NCBI GenBank assembly: GCA_947591315.1
Contig: CANQDD010000008.1
Coordinates: 34,842 to 98,841 of the forward strand
Direction: 5' to 3'
DNA: 64,000 nt
Source of the DNA: an uncultured Clostridia bacterium
Lineage (GTDB): Bacteria; Bacillota; Clostridia; UBA1381
Shown here: positions 44,446-53,653 of the stretch, piece by piece
How positions within the stretch are numbered: the stretch's first letter is position 1
Layout: the number at the start of each line of letters is the position of its first letter
Translations under genes and position numbers: made by a program
Notes under the pieces: model-generated
Told to the model about the DNA's origin: nothing
Database searches by the model: none
What the model saw: only the letters and a program-made list of their open reading frames with translations

Positions 44446-45213
44446 ATGAAGAAATTTGTTTTAGGCTTTATCATAGGCGGCGTTATCTGCTCCGCGCTGA
44501 CAGGGTTTGCGGTTGAGTATGCGGTAACGGTGAACCCGTTCCCGATCAGGGTTGACGGCGCTGAAAAATCAATCGAAGGCTACAACATAAACGACAGCAG
44601 CTACTTTAAGCTCCGCGACATTGCCGACGCGGTGGGTGGGTTTACTGTCGGCTTTACGAATAATACAATCACGATCAGCACCTCGCAAGAGCCGTCGGAG
44701 CCGACAAACACCGACGAGCCTATCATAATTTACGAGGGACAGCCGAGAACGGAGGCAAATAACCGTTTCGCAAGGGAAGGCGACACCGTTATAAAAGCGG
44801 ACGGCACTGCGGTAGTGCTGAAAAAGGGACCGCACGGCGTACTTGGCGAGGGTCAGGGCGTTGCGCCTGATTTGGGCGTTACAGTAACAGGTGCGGGTAA
44901 TACCACAGTTACAATGACAAATGTGACCGGGTTAGTATTCTCAGGTGATGTCGGAGACGAAGTTGATTCAACGGGTATGACAGTTAATAATCAGTCATAT
45001 TATGTTAATTTAGTAACCGGCGAAGGTCATTGGGGCAGAGATTGGATGGTTATAACTTCCGTGCCAACAGAACCCGGAGAATTTGCGGACCAGTTATCGG
45101 AAGATAAGAATTGGGTTTGGTCCGGAACTTTACAATCTTGGATGCAAGTATCGGCACAAGCCATGTATCCGGAAGCGTTAGACAGAGTATTAAAAGCCAA
45201 TGGCTTGAATTAA
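44446..45213 (+). CDS. Exported protein with stalk domain and the same unknown C-terminal domain as the SLH pair
   Basis: A 255-residue exported protein. Signal peptide (1-22), a short copper-amine-oxidase-like stalk domain (about 25-80; VNPFPIRVDGAEKSIEGYN, YFKLRDIADAVGG), then the domain seen at 4729 and 5886: IIIYEGQPRTEANNRFAREG, VLGEGQGVAPDLG, YYVNLVTGEGHW. Here the wall-binding SLH part is replaced by the stalk. The last about 110 codons are AT-rich as in the SLH copies. GGAAGGGGG is the ribosome site; the upstream CCCCCCTTC at 44408 could pair with it. Confidence 0.82.
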   Translation: MKKFVLGFIIGGVICSALTGFAVEYAVTVNPFPIRVDGAEKSIEGYNINDSSYFKLRDIADAVGGFTVGFTNNTITISTSQEPSEPTNTDEPIIIYEGQPRTEANNRFAREGDTVIKADGTAVVLKKGPHGVLGEGQGVAPDLGVTVTGAGNTTVTMTNVTGLVFSGDVGDEVDSTGMTVNNQSYYVNLVTGEGHWGRDWMVITSVPTEPGEFADQLSEDKNWVWSGTLQSWMQVSAQAMYPEALDRVLKANGLN

Positions 45214-45365
45214 CCTAAAAGCTCTCAGTCAAAGGTCACGAAAAGGTGATCTTCAGATAAACTGTCGGCAATATAATTATGCCGAGGATAGCGGCAAAGA
45301 TGGGAAAGAATGAGGTGGAGTAACTACCACACTTATGACATCTTGATTTTTTGCCACACAAAAAT

Positions 45366-45401
45366 AAAACCGCTTGAACCCAACGTTTAAGCGGTTTTTA
45401 T
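45366..45401 (+). terminator. Terminator before the 45405 reading frame
   Basis: AAAACCGCTTgAAC...GTTtAAGCGGTTTTTA. The gap 45214-45365 otherwise holds only short pairings (AAGGTCAC...GTGATCTT, TCGGCA...TGCCGA) and no recognisable gene. Confidence 0.75.
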
Positions 45402-45404
45402 CTG

Positions 45405-45827
45405 GTGAACAACGACACGAAATACACGAATATGATGAGGGACGTAAGTATTGGCGTTTATCATAATGTTTTTGGTATTATAATCGACAACATTGGCAAT
45501 TACGAAGACGAAACGCGCCGTCAGAGCAAACGAGCAACATACGAGCAAATAAAGAATTGGGTAAAGAAAAATTACAATCTACACGTCAGCGGGAGTGATA
45601 TTGCACATATAAAAGAGTTATGTGGACTATCAAAGAATGTGTATAAAGGTCAAAAAGCCTCAGGTAAATACGCACCGCCAAGTTACGCACCGATAAAGCT
45701 ATGGCAATACGAAAAGCTTTTATCTTTTTTAGATTGCTACCGCCGAACGATTAACCGTATGGTACTTTTTTTGCGTTTTAACAACGACATACAGAAACGA
45801 AGCCGAAGACATACAGAGCGCAGATGA
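45405..45827 (+). CDS. Hypothetical protein with a segment like the RlmD C-terminal extension
   Basis: 140 residues from GTG 45405 without a visible ribosome site; the true start may be lost (ATG 45432 is an alternative). The middle, ATYEQIKNWVKKNYNLHVSG followed by SDIAHIKELCGLSKNVY, resembles a small helical segment often appended to 23S rRNA uracil methyltransferases and found alone in clostridial mobile regions. It sits straight after a terminator and before tRNA-like remnants, so it may be a relic. Confidence 0.5.
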   Translation: MNNDTKYTNMMRDVSIGVYHNVFGIIIDNIGNYEDETRRQSKRATYEQIKNWVKKNYNLHVSGSDIAHIKELCGLSKNVYKGQKASGKYAPPSYAPIKLWQYEKLLSFLDCYRRTINRMVLFLRFNNDIQKRSRRHTERR

Positions 45828-45835
45828 TGAATGTC

Positions 45836-45903
<68 letters not shown>

Positions 45904-45937
45904 AAATATAGTAAAGCCGTCGCGTTTGCGGCGGCTA

Positions 45938-46010
45938 TGGCAGGGGCAGAAGGACTTGAACCCTCGGCACGCGGTTTTGGAGACCGCAGGTTTAAAACCC
46001 TACAGCCCAC
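45938..46010 (-). pseudogene. Degenerate tRNA-Trp(CCA)-like sequence
   Basis: On the minus strand the 3' half is perfect: anticodon arm GCGGT CTCCAAA ACCGC (CCA), T-arm GAGGG TTCAAGT CCTTC and acceptor CTGCCCC T followed by GCCA. The D-arm is replaced by a 12-nt GGGTTTTAAACC and the 5' acceptor pairs only in five of seven positions. It may be a relic or an old integration site. Confidence 0.5.
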
Positions 46011-46079
46011 AGTATTATCACGTTTTTCACACATCAAAATCCCCCTGTTTTACAATTTGTATTACAATTATAAAAAAAT

Positions 46080-47525
46080 TCATTTCCTCGCCGTTACATA
46101 TTTCTGGTATTTGCTGCGCGGCTTATCGGGTATAGTCAGTAGCAAATCCCCGGATTCAATCAGCGGATGCACGACTGTTTTCATCAGATACACAATGCCC
46201 TTTCTGCCCTTAAAATACTCCTCCAGCTCCGAGCGGCTCCTGGGTGTTCTGCAAAATTCGAGAATCGCGTCGCTGTCCGGCCGGTTCGCAATCGCCGTTT
46301 GCCTACCGCCTTCTCTGCCGTTATACAACGTCACACGGAAAACGCCTCGGTCATTCTCAAATTTCGGCGCGGGCAGGTCGTACTCCTTCATCGCATTTAT
46401 TATCGTCGGTATGCCGCTGTAACGGTTTTCCGTTTCGTCTAGCACCTCCATCGCGTTCGCGATGACCGGATTCCTTGTGTCGGCGGAAACCTTCCCGAGC
46501 TTGTCAAGCGTCATCCTGCCATATAAACCGCCCGGATTTTCAATTTCAAACCTATCCTGATACATTTCAATGGTAATAGGCGCTGAATCTGTGTGAATGC
46601 TGTAATCGCGGTGTATTAACGCGTTCAGTATGAGTTCTCTTACAGCAATGATCGGATATTCCGTCTTATCGTTTCTTTTTCCGGTGGCTGGATCGATAAT
46701 AGTCGCCGTTTTCATATTTCTGCGCACAAAGCTTATAGCTCCGTCAAGCATCTGCGCAATATTTCCGTCTATTCTGGCGTTATCTATAAATCTTTCACCG
46801 ACCTCGCCGACCATGCTTTTTTCCGTGCCCGGAATGTATACGGCGGTTATCGAAAGCTGCGGAAAGAACGCCTGCGGATAATCGCTGAAAAGCATGATCG
46901 CGGCAAGAGTAGGACTTCCGTTCAGCACTATATTTTGCAGACGGTATATTCGCTCTATCGGCAGAACGGCAAGGTTTGGTTTCTTTTTTCTAAGCGCGGA
47001 CAAATACTCCGCGAGATAGTCGGTCTGTATGTCCTCGACCTCGGCATTTGAGTCAACGCGCAGCTCATCTCTGATTTTCTTTTTGAACGCCTCATAGCTG
47101 TATACCTCGTATTCGGTCATGTGTCTGTCTCCGTCGCCCACGCGTATGTACGAGCCTCTTAATCTGCCCGCGCCACGATAGAAGCAGGGCTTTTCAAAGT
47201 TATCAACCTCCTGGATTTCCGCGCATACCACTACCTTACCGCAAATATCAGCCGTGGTGCAAAGCGGACGCACCTCCGGCGACATCTGCGCGCTCTGCTC
47301 CATAATTTTCGTCTGTAAATCCGCTGCATCATAAACTCCGCATACATTGTAATCGTCGCTTATTCCGAAAACAATCCTTCCTCCTCCCGATTGGTTGGAA
47401 AAGGAGGAAAGCGTATCAAATAATTTCGGGCAGCCGTCCTTGGCGGCCTTTAATTCTATATAATTATTCTCGCACCTTTGCGCCTGTATTTCCTTAACAA
47501 GCTCCTTTAACTCATTCTCCTGCAT
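46080..47525 (-). CDS. AlbA_2-domain (Schlafen-like) putative transcriptional regulator
   Basis: A 481-residue soluble protein. N-terminal AlbA_2 domain (about 1-130): ENNYIELKAAKDGCPKLFDT, SNQSGGGRIVFGISD. Central region with the ATP-binding-like segment RELILNALIHRDYSIHTDS and IEMYQDRFEIENPGGLYGRM (about 300-370), then a winged-helix-like tail. Such proteins are called divergent AAA_4/AlbA_2 regulators; function unknown. GGAGGTGGCGAT precedes the ATG at 47525. Unusual tandem repeats lie upstream of its promoter. Confidence 0.82.
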   Translation of the reverse strand: MQENELKELVKEIQAQRCENNYIELKAAKDGCPKLFDTLSSFSNQSGGGRIVFGISDDYNVCGVYDAADLQTKIMEQSAQMSPEVRPLCTTADICGKVVVCAEIQEVDNFEKPCFYRGAGRLRGSYIRVGDGDRHMTEYEVYSYEAFKKKIRDELRVDSNAEVEDIQTDYLAEYLSALRKKKPNLAVLPIERIYRLQNIVLNGSPTLAAIMLFSDYPQAFFPQLSITAVYIPGTEKSMVGEVGERFIDNARIDGNIAQMLDGAISFVRRNMKTATIIDPATGKRNDKTEYPIIAVRELILNALIHRDYSIHTDSAPITIEMYQDRFEIENPGGLYGRMTLDKLGKVSADTRNPVIANAMEVLDETENRYSGIPTIINAMKEYDLPAPKFENDRGVFRVTLYNGREGGRQTAIANRPDSDAILEFCRTPRSRSELEEYFKGRKGIVYLMKTVVHPLIESGDLLLTIPDKPRSKYQKYVTARK

Positions 47526-47546
47526 ATCGCCACCTCCTTTTCTTTT

Positions 47547-47575
47547 ATTTTATATATTTTATGCATATTTGTCAA
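47547..47575 (-). promoter_or_regulatory. Promoter of the AlbA_2 gene
   Basis: Minus strand TTGACA, 17-nt spacer, TAAAAT, about 20 nt before the start. Confidence 0.75.
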
Positions 47576-47580
47576 GAAAT

Positions 47581-47643
47581 ATTCTGATAAAATTCTGATA
47601 AACTTGATTTTTGTGGTAATTTTTTTGATAAAATTCTGATAAA
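47581..47643. repeat. 11-bp tandem repeats (two pairs) upstream of the AlbA_2 promoter
   Basis: ATTCTGATAAA occurs at 47581 and, directly adjoining, 47592; a second pair is at 47622 (imperfect, TTTTTGATAAA) and 47633. The pairs are 41 bp apart. They begin five bases upstream of the -35 box on the minus strand, as expected for activator or iteron-like sites. The rest of the 47526-48008 gap is AT-rich without a recognisable gene. Confidence 0.7.
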
Positions 47644-48008
47644 TCAATTTTTTTAATAAATTTATTGATCAATTTTAAAAAATATTTCGTTCTTCTACCT
47701 ATAACTCTTAAATTGTGTTGAATGTATCATAATATTGAAATCTCGCGACGAAATTGAATTGAAAAGTATCAAAAAATCTGTTAGTTCGTTGGTGTATTGT
47801 AATTTTTTTATGTTGATACATTATATAAACAATATTAAAATTTTTATAAAAACTGTTTATGATTTTATAAAAATAAGGTACTTGAATTCTTATAAAACAT
47901 CTCGCAAAGCTTATAAAAAGCCGCACATTATATATAAATATGTTTTATATTGAAATTCAGTCGTTTTTAAGATATAATATATTTATAAATATAACGGAGG
48001 ACAAGGGA

Positions 48009-49400
48009 ATGCACTTTAGGAAATCATTCCAGCAGTATAAGGCAAAGAAAAAAGCCGAGATGGCAACGCAAACAGAACTTGAACTGCAATTTATGGCCTT
48101 ATCTCCAAACGAAGCACAAAATCTGTTGTCAAAATACGAAAAAACGCACAACACCAACATATCATCAACTGTACTGCCGACAGACGGTTTTATGGATTTT
48201 ATGAACCGTCAGGGGTTACGCGTAGTTTGCCCCTATTGTAAGAATTTTTCAGTATATAAGCACGGAACAACTGCGAACGGGAAACCGCGTTACCGCTGTA
48301 ATAGTTGCAGCAAAACATTCACACCGTTTGTCGGAACATTAGTACAAGGCTCTTCGCTATCTTGGGAGATTTGGGTTTATCTAGTATACATCACATTACA
48401 CAGCACGCCGCTTGCGCAGGTTAAGCGTGAATTGGAGCAGGATTACGATACTTTTATGACTGAAGGAACGATTTTGGCTTATAGGCACAAAATTCAAAAG
48501 GCAATAATAAAGTGCTATCCAATGCCCAAGCTATCGGGAGTAGTTCAGGTCGATGAAACGTATTTTCGGGAAGGTCAAAAAGGCTCGCGCAATCTTATAA
48601 ATGTTGCTCCGACAGCTATTGAAAAACGAGTCGCCAGAACACAACAGTATACCATTCCCTCAAAGTTGGGCATAAACAGTCCGGAATTTGCTTGCGTTGT
48701 GACCGGCATTGACAGCTCCGGATATATTGCCGCTGTCGTGACCGGATTGGGTAAAGGCTCTTCGCAACCGTTTGAAGAATATTTTTCCGAATATCTGGGA
48801 AATGTTACATTTTTGTGTTCAGATGGCTATGAAGCATATAAACGCTATGCAGAAAATATGGCAATTCCTCACTATGTTCAAAAGTCTGAAGCGAGGGAAC
48901 TTATAAAAAGGGCAAAGAAGGATTATAGAGAGCGCTATAAAGTTGAAATAACAGATAATGTTGTACGACAAAATCTTTACGGTAGCAGACAACTTGATTA
49001 TATTGACAATTATCAGACTTTGCCATACAACAGATTTGAGGAATTGAAACGTGAAAAAGGCTTGAATTTAGACCGAATTGACTCTTTTCACCGACAACTG
49101 AAGCGGCATATCAACAAGAATATGTGCGGTGTGTCGACTATTTATCTGCCTTTGTATATCGGTTTGTATGTATTTATTCATAATTGGAATATTGAGCATA
49201 AAAGCGCCCCATCCTCTAAGGCAGACGCTGAACAGATCCTTATAAATTTACTGACGGCTGGCGGCAATTTTATATCACGCACAGACCTTGAAAATCAAAA
49301 TATACTTAATTTTAGTAGACCGACAACTAAATATATAAATTACCTAAAGCTTAACCGACAACATTCAAAATCAATCAAAACAAATGGGATTCACAATTGA
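48009..49400 (+). CDS. IS1595-family transposase (ISXO2-like DDE domain)
   Basis: A 463-residue transposase. Zinc ribbon about residues 75-105 (CPYCKNFSVYKHG, YRCNSCSKTF), then the ISXO2-type DDE domain: GVVQVDETYFREGQKGSRN, CVVTGIDSSGYIAAVV, FLCSDGYEAYKRYA and later IDSFHRQLKRHINKNMCG. First and second acidic residues (VDET, SDGY) and a downstream acidic/His region are visible. The start is ATG 48009 after GGAGGACAAGG; an upstream extension to 47940 covers the promoter. Longer than typical IS1595 transposases (about 300 residues) at both ends. Confidence 0.85.
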   Translation: MHFRKSFQQYKAKKKAEMATQTELELQFMALSPNEAQNLLSKYEKTHNTNISSTVLPTDGFMDFMNRQGLRVVCPYCKNFSVYKHGTTANGKPRYRCNSCSKTFTPFVGTLVQGSSLSWEIWVYLVYITLHSTPLAQVKRELEQDYDTFMTEGTILAYRHKIQKAIIKCYPMPKLSGVVQVDETYFREGQKGSRNLINVAPTAIEKRVARTQQYTIPSKLGINSPEFACVVTGIDSSGYIAAVVTGLGKGSSQPFEEYFSEYLGNVTFLCSDGYEAYKRYAENMAIPHYVQKSEARELIKRAKKDYRERYKVEITDNVVRQNLYGSRQLDYIDNYQTLPYNRFEELKREKGLNLDRIDSFHRQLKRHINKNMCGVSTIYLPLYIGLYVFIHNWNIEHKSAPSSKADAEQILINLLTAGGNFISRTDLENQNILNFSRPTTKYINYLKLNRQHSKSIKTNGIHN

Positions 49401-49647
49401 CGATAATGACCGACTGCGGAACTTTAACAAGAGAAAATATTTCGAAAACACGCCAAAATCTCGACTCAAAGAAATATGTAAGGCATACCATATAAAGGGT
49501 TATACAAAAATGACAACATATCAGCTTGCGAGAGAGATATGTGCATTACCTAATGTCAATGATATTTTCCTGCGACTTGTGGCTGCCGACAGTGTTCACG
49601 CTGTTTATACTGATAACTTAGCTGAATTGCTTAAAAAAGAAAAATAG
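49384..49647 (+). CDS. Small SAP/Rho-N-like protein linked to the transposase gene
   Basis: An 87-residue basic protein overlapping the transposase end by 17 nt. The middle, RLKEICKAYHIKGYTKMTTY followed by QLAREIC, looks like a SAP or Rho-N type helix-extended-loop-helix nucleic-acid-binding motif. The overlap suggests translational coupling and an accessory role in transposition (inference). After its stop the region 49648-49785 is AT-rich and shows nothing else. Confidence 0.65.
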   Translation: MGFTIDDNDRLRNFNKRKYFENTPKSRLKEICKAYHIKGYTKMTTYQLAREICALPNVNDIFLRLVAADSVHAVYTDNLAELLKKEK

Positions 49648-49785
49648 GTATCTACTGTGCTAAAAGTTTCGCTCAAAAGTTGCGGGAAAAACGCAATTTT
49701 TTTCAAAACTAGGTTTTTTAATGGTTTTTTAAGAAAAAATAACACGATTTTAATAATAAAATTAACACCAAAGGTTATAAGTTTC

Positions 49786-49819
49786 AAAAAATATGGGCAG
49801 CCGTTTTGACTGCCCATAT
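49786..49819 (-). terminator. Terminator of the leucine-rich repeat gene
   Basis: Reading the minus strand, ATATGGGCAG...CTGCCCATAT is followed by TTTTTT. Confidence 0.85.
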
Positions 49820-49835
49820 AAATCATATAAGCGTA

Positions 49836-52800
49836 TTAATTCACAATGCAACTTTGCGCGGTACTTGCGGGAAGCATGTACTCTGCGTCGTTCCATATAA
49901 ATGCCTTTATAGTAGAAGCATTTTCCTTATCTATATCAACGCTTATATTCTGCGGCTCGCTCGACGACGTTATTTCCGTCTGCTTCAAGCCAATAAATCT
50001 GCCGTTTTCGTCATAGCTCGCGACAAGAACCGTCTGTTCTCCCGAAACGGTCTGATTTGTGTTTACGGTAATATTTACACCCGTTTCGGTCGGTGTAATA
50101 TCTTGTATTTCGTATGTGTCGCTGTCCGTGATAACGTAATTGCAGTGAACGGAAGCATTCTGTATCACCGTATCGTCAACGGCAACGCCTTCCCATTCTC
50201 CGTCCGTGCCGGAATAATACACATCGGTAAGCTTGTCGCAGCCGGCGAAAGCGTTTGCTCCTATCTTGGTAATTTCGGGCGGCAGCTTAAGCTTGGTTAT
50301 GTTTTCATTCTTCCACGGAGCGGGAGCTTCCTCAGTGTATTCGCCTATTTCCGAACCCGCAACTATATCGAGAACGCCGCTCTCCTCGTCGAGGAGGTAA
50401 ATCACGCCCTTTTCTCTCTTACAGTCGAAATACTGAGTCGCGTTTGTAAGCGCGGAGTTACCCTCGCCCTTTGTAATATGACCCCAGTTGCTCTCGGTTG
50501 AGAGATAATACACATACTTCAGCGCGTCACAGCCCGCGAACACGTTATTGCCTATACCTCTTGTGTTTTCGGGTACGATAACCTTTTCAAGGCTCTTACA
50601 GCCGGAGAACACATCAGCCGCAAGATTCTCAACGCCTGCGGGAAGAATAATCTTCATAAGCGCGCCGCAGTTCTTAAATGCGGCGGTTCCGATTGTCGCC
50701 GCACTGTCGGGAATATTTACCTTCTGAAGGCTCTTGCATTCTGCGAACGCCTCATCGCCGATAACGGCAACGGTGTCGGGAATAACGAGCGACAGAAGCG
50801 CAGTGCAGCCCTTAAACGCGTTTGCGTCTATCTGCGTGAGCGTCGCCGGAAGCTTTATATCCACAAGCTTCGTACAGCCCTCAAACGCGCCCGAAGATAT
50901 GCTTTCCATTCCCTCGGGAATTGTCAGCGCGGGAATGGCCGTGTTCTTAAACGCGTTTTCGGCTATATGCTCGACCGTTGACGGAAGTGCGGCATTTGTA
51001 AGCGACGTGCAGCCCTCGAACGCCGACGTGTGAATTTCCTTCATACCATCGGGAAGCGCCAAGTCGGTGAGCGCGGTAAATCCCTTGAATGAAGCCGTGC
51101 CGACCGTCGTTACCGTATCTTCTATAACGACCTTCTTGGCTTCTGCGGCATGCTTTGACCACGAAGGCGTATAGTCCTTATTCTGATAATTTTTTCCGGT
51201 GTAATCCTTAATCGCGCCCGCGCCGCTGATTGTGAGTACGGCGTCTCTGTCGGCTGAATATGTCCAAACGATATTGCCCTCGCGCACGGCGTTGTAATAT
51301 ACCGTGGATGAGGCTAAAGCGTCATTGCCTTCACCCTTGCTTAAATCCTCATACGAAACGCCGTCAGCCTTATAATACACCTTTGTAAGATTTTCGCAGT
51401 CTGCGAACGCGTTATTGCCTATACCCTTAACGGTGGAGGGAATTATAACGCCCTTTATATCCGTTCCCCAAGGCGCGGGAGCTTCATCGGTGAAGTCGGG
51501 AATATTGCCCGAACCCGCGATTTCGAGAATATCACCCTCGGCAATCCACCACTTCAAATCGCCGAGCCTTTTTACATTGTAATGTATATCCACGCCGTTC
51601 GCGCTCAAAATGTCATTACCCGCCGCGGTATTGGACATAAGCTGTCTCCACTGAGCCGCCGTACCCATATAGCAGATTTCATTGAGCGAGGTGCAGTTCC
51701 CGAACGCGTTTTCCTTTATCTCGGTAACTCCCGCGGGAATGGTTATCTCGCTCATACCAGAGCAACTATAGAACGCACTCGCGCCGATAACCGTTGTTCC
51801 GTCGGACAGGTCAACCGACTTAATTGACGTACATCCGTTAAACGTGTTTGAACCCACGCTTGTCAGTCTGTCCTCAAATTTGACGGTCTCTACAGTCGTA
51901 TTGTTTCTCCACAGAGAATTTGACGCAGTATATTCGGGCATAAGACCGCAGCCGCTTATAAGGAGATTTTTACTGTCGGCGTCGGTGTATCTGTATATTA
52001 CGTTGTCGCCGCTTTGCTGCGCGTTCGGGAACAGTACGGCGTTTGTGAGAGCTTCGTTGCCGGTTCCCTTATTGACCTCCTGCCAGCCGTCCTCGCCTGC
52101 GGTGTAGTAAACCTTCTCGATATTATTACAGCCTTCAAACACGTTATCGCCGATAGCCGTTACGCGCGCGGGAATTAAAACGGCTTTTATCTTGGCGTTG
52201 TTCTTCAGTTCTTCCGTACCGATAGTATTTGCCGCCGCCGTGAGGCAGTCCGCCTTTAAAATATCGTCGGACGCGCCGATAAAGTAATAACGAAGGTCTC
52301 CGTCGCGGATTGTGTTATATCTTATCGCCGCGTCGGTAAGAGCTGTATTTCCGTCGTCTACTATTGTTATGGTTCCCCACTGTGTCTTTGTGCCGGTGTA
52401 ATATACGTTTTCAAGTGTTGAGCAGCCGTTGAACGCATCTCTTGCGACTGATTCCAGCGTCTTAGGCAGAGTTATGTTCGTCATTGCGCGGTCATTGTAA
52501 AACATATTATTGCTCAGCGACATTACACCTTCGTCAATCACGGCATACGTTATGTTGCTGCAGCTTGCGAACGCATATTCTCCAATAGACTCAACCGTGC
52601 CGGGAATTTTTATGTATTGGAGAGCACTGCATTCCTGAAAAGCGCGTGCGCCGATAGTTTTCAGTCCGTCAGGAAGAACTGCGGCTCTCAGTTTTAGGCA
52701 GTCTTGAAATGCTTTGTCGCCTATGCTTGTTACTTTTTGTGACATTTTGAGCGTTTCAAGGTTGTCACAAAAATTAAAGGCTTGCGGACCGATAGCCGTT

Positions 52801-53516
52801 ACACTGTCCGGAATTTCTATGCCTTGAAGAGCCTCGCAGCCGTAAAACGCTTGTTCGCTGATGCCGGCAAGAGCCGAGCCGGACGGTATCGTCACAGTTT
52901 GAAGCTTCGTGCAGTCCTTGAACACGCCTTCTCCGATAGTTGTAACGCTTGCGGGAATTTCAACTGACGTCAAAGCGGTACAGTTACAAAATGCAAGCTC
53001 GCCTATAGATGTAAGTGTATCAGGCAATTCAACCGAGGTAAGCATATCATAGTCATCACTTATTCCTCCATGAAAAGCGTCGTTTGCGATAGAGGTCACG
53101 CCATCCTCGATAACAACTTTTTTTATGGTGTGTTTTTGGTCATACCATGGAGCTTTACTGCCGGTAAATGTCATGTCGCCGGTACCTTTTATTGTCAAAG
53201 TGCCGCTTTCGAGGGTGTATGTAAGGTCTCCGCCCAGTGATGATGTCGCGGCAAGAAGCGAAATATCAAAATCCCCGTCCTGTTCGTTTTCTTCCGCAAT
53301 TTCTTCCGCGGGTTCGTCCTGCTCGCTCTGCACCGCTTCTTCCGAAACGTCATCACCGACGGTTTCCTCCGCAGTCACGTTCTGCTCGGTCTCCTCTGCG
53401 GCAGTGTACACCGAGGCGTCCGCTTCCGTGCCAGCATTTTCAGCCAGCGCCGTAACGCCCGTCATCGAGCCGAACATCGCAAGGCATAAAAGTGCCGATA
53501 AAAATTTTCTTTTCAT
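49836..53516 (-). CDS. Giant exported BspA-type leucine-rich repeat protein
   Basis: A 1226-residue exported protein. Signal peptide (KRKFLSALLCLAMFGSMTGVTALA), an acidic Glu-rich linker (about 28-90), then a long run of LRR_5/BspA-type repeats of the form IPDSVTxIGxxAFxxCxxLxxVxIP from about 100 to 1130, interrupted by spacers such as GDLKWWIAEGDILEIAGSGN. A C-terminal beta-rich domain ends in CIVN. BspA-like proteins bind host or microbial ligands in other bacteria. No LPXTG or SLH anchor is seen. ATG 53516; GGAAAGGA lies 13 nt upstream. Monocistronic. Confidence 0.88.
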   Translation of the reverse strand: MKRKFLSALLCLAMFGSMTGVTALAENAGTEADASVYTAAEETEQNVTAEETVGDDVSEEAVQSEQDEPAEEIAEENEQDGDFDISLLAATSSLGGDLTYTLESGTLTIKGTGDMTFTGSKAPWYDQKHTIKKVVIEDGVTSIANDAFHGGISDDYDMLTSVELPDTLTSIGELAFCNCTALTSVEIPASVTTIGEGVFKDCTKLQTVTIPSGSALAGISEQAFYGCEALQGIEIPDSVTAIGPQAFNFCDNLETLKMSQKVTSIGDKAFQDCLKLRAAVLPDGLKTIGARAFQECSALQYIKIPGTVESIGEYAFASCSNITYAVIDEGVMSLSNNMFYNDRAMTNITLPKTLESVARDAFNGCSTLENVYYTGTKTQWGTITIVDDGNTALTDAAIRYNTIRDGDLRYYFIGASDDILKADCLTAAANTIGTEELKNNAKIKAVLIPARVTAIGDNVFEGCNNIEKVYYTAGEDGWQEVNKGTGNEALTNAVLFPNAQQSGDNVIYRYTDADSKNLLISGCGLMPEYTASNSLWRNNTTVETVKFEDRLTSVGSNTFNGCTSIKSVDLSDGTTVIGASAFYSCSGMSEITIPAGVTEIKENAFGNCTSLNEICYMGTAAQWRQLMSNTAAGNDILSANGVDIHYNVKRLGDLKWWIAEGDILEIAGSGNIPDFTDEAPAPWGTDIKGVIIPSTVKGIGNNAFADCENLTKVYYKADGVSYEDLSKGEGNDALASSTVYYNAVREGNIVWTYSADRDAVLTISGAGAIKDYTGKNYQNKDYTPSWSKHAAEAKKVVIEDTVTTVGTASFKGFTALTDLALPDGMKEIHTSAFEGCTSLTNAALPSTVEHIAENAFKNTAIPALTIPEGMESISSGAFEGCTKLVDIKLPATLTQIDANAFKGCTALLSLVIPDTVAVIGDEAFAECKSLQKVNIPDSAATIGTAAFKNCGALMKIILPAGVENLAADVFSGCKSLEKVIVPENTRGIGNNVFAGCDALKYVYYLSTESNWGHITKGEGNSALTNATQYFDCKREKGVIYLLDEESGVLDIVAGSEIGEYTEEAPAPWKNENITKLKLPPEITKIGANAFAGCDKLTDVYYSGTDGEWEGVAVDDTVIQNASVHCNYVITDSDTYEIQDITPTETGVNITVNTNQTVSGEQTVLVASYDENGRFIGLKQTEITSSSEPQNISVDIDKENASTIKAFIWNDAEYMLPASTAQSCIVN

Positions 53517-53624
53517 TATATTATCATATCCTTTCCGATTTATTCTCACGCAATTAACGGATTGCGCACCGCTTCTCCTTCCCCCGTAAATTATATGAAT
53601 GTAGCTTTTTCACGCAAAATAAAA

Positions 53625-53653
53625 TGCGTGGTATAAAAATCCTATACCACGCA
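53625..53653. other. Perfect hairpin in the 53.5-54.1 kb gap
   Basis: TGCGTGGTATA aaaatcc TATACCACGCA, an 11-bp perfect stem. The rest of the gap (53517-54107) is AT-rich. A reading frame at 53702-53962 has no ribosome site and is not called. Confidence 0.6.

Larger units (their letters stand above)
47950..49647 (+). mobile_element. IS1595-like insertion sequence with accessory ORF
   Basis: Promoter TTGAAA-17-TATAAT (47950-47978), transposase gene and a small overlapping gene. The surroundings are very AT-rich. I could not identify reliable terminal inverted repeats or a target duplication, so the limits are only those of promoter and genes. Confidence 0.6.

Noticed and set aside
47526..49830. 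Terminal inverted repeats of the IS1595-like element
   Set aside because: Only weak similarity such as ATAAC...GTGTT on either side; not convincing.
49806..50501. 231-codon plus-strand frame opposite the LRR gene
   Set aside because: Shadow of the repeated LRR coding sequence, spans its terminator.
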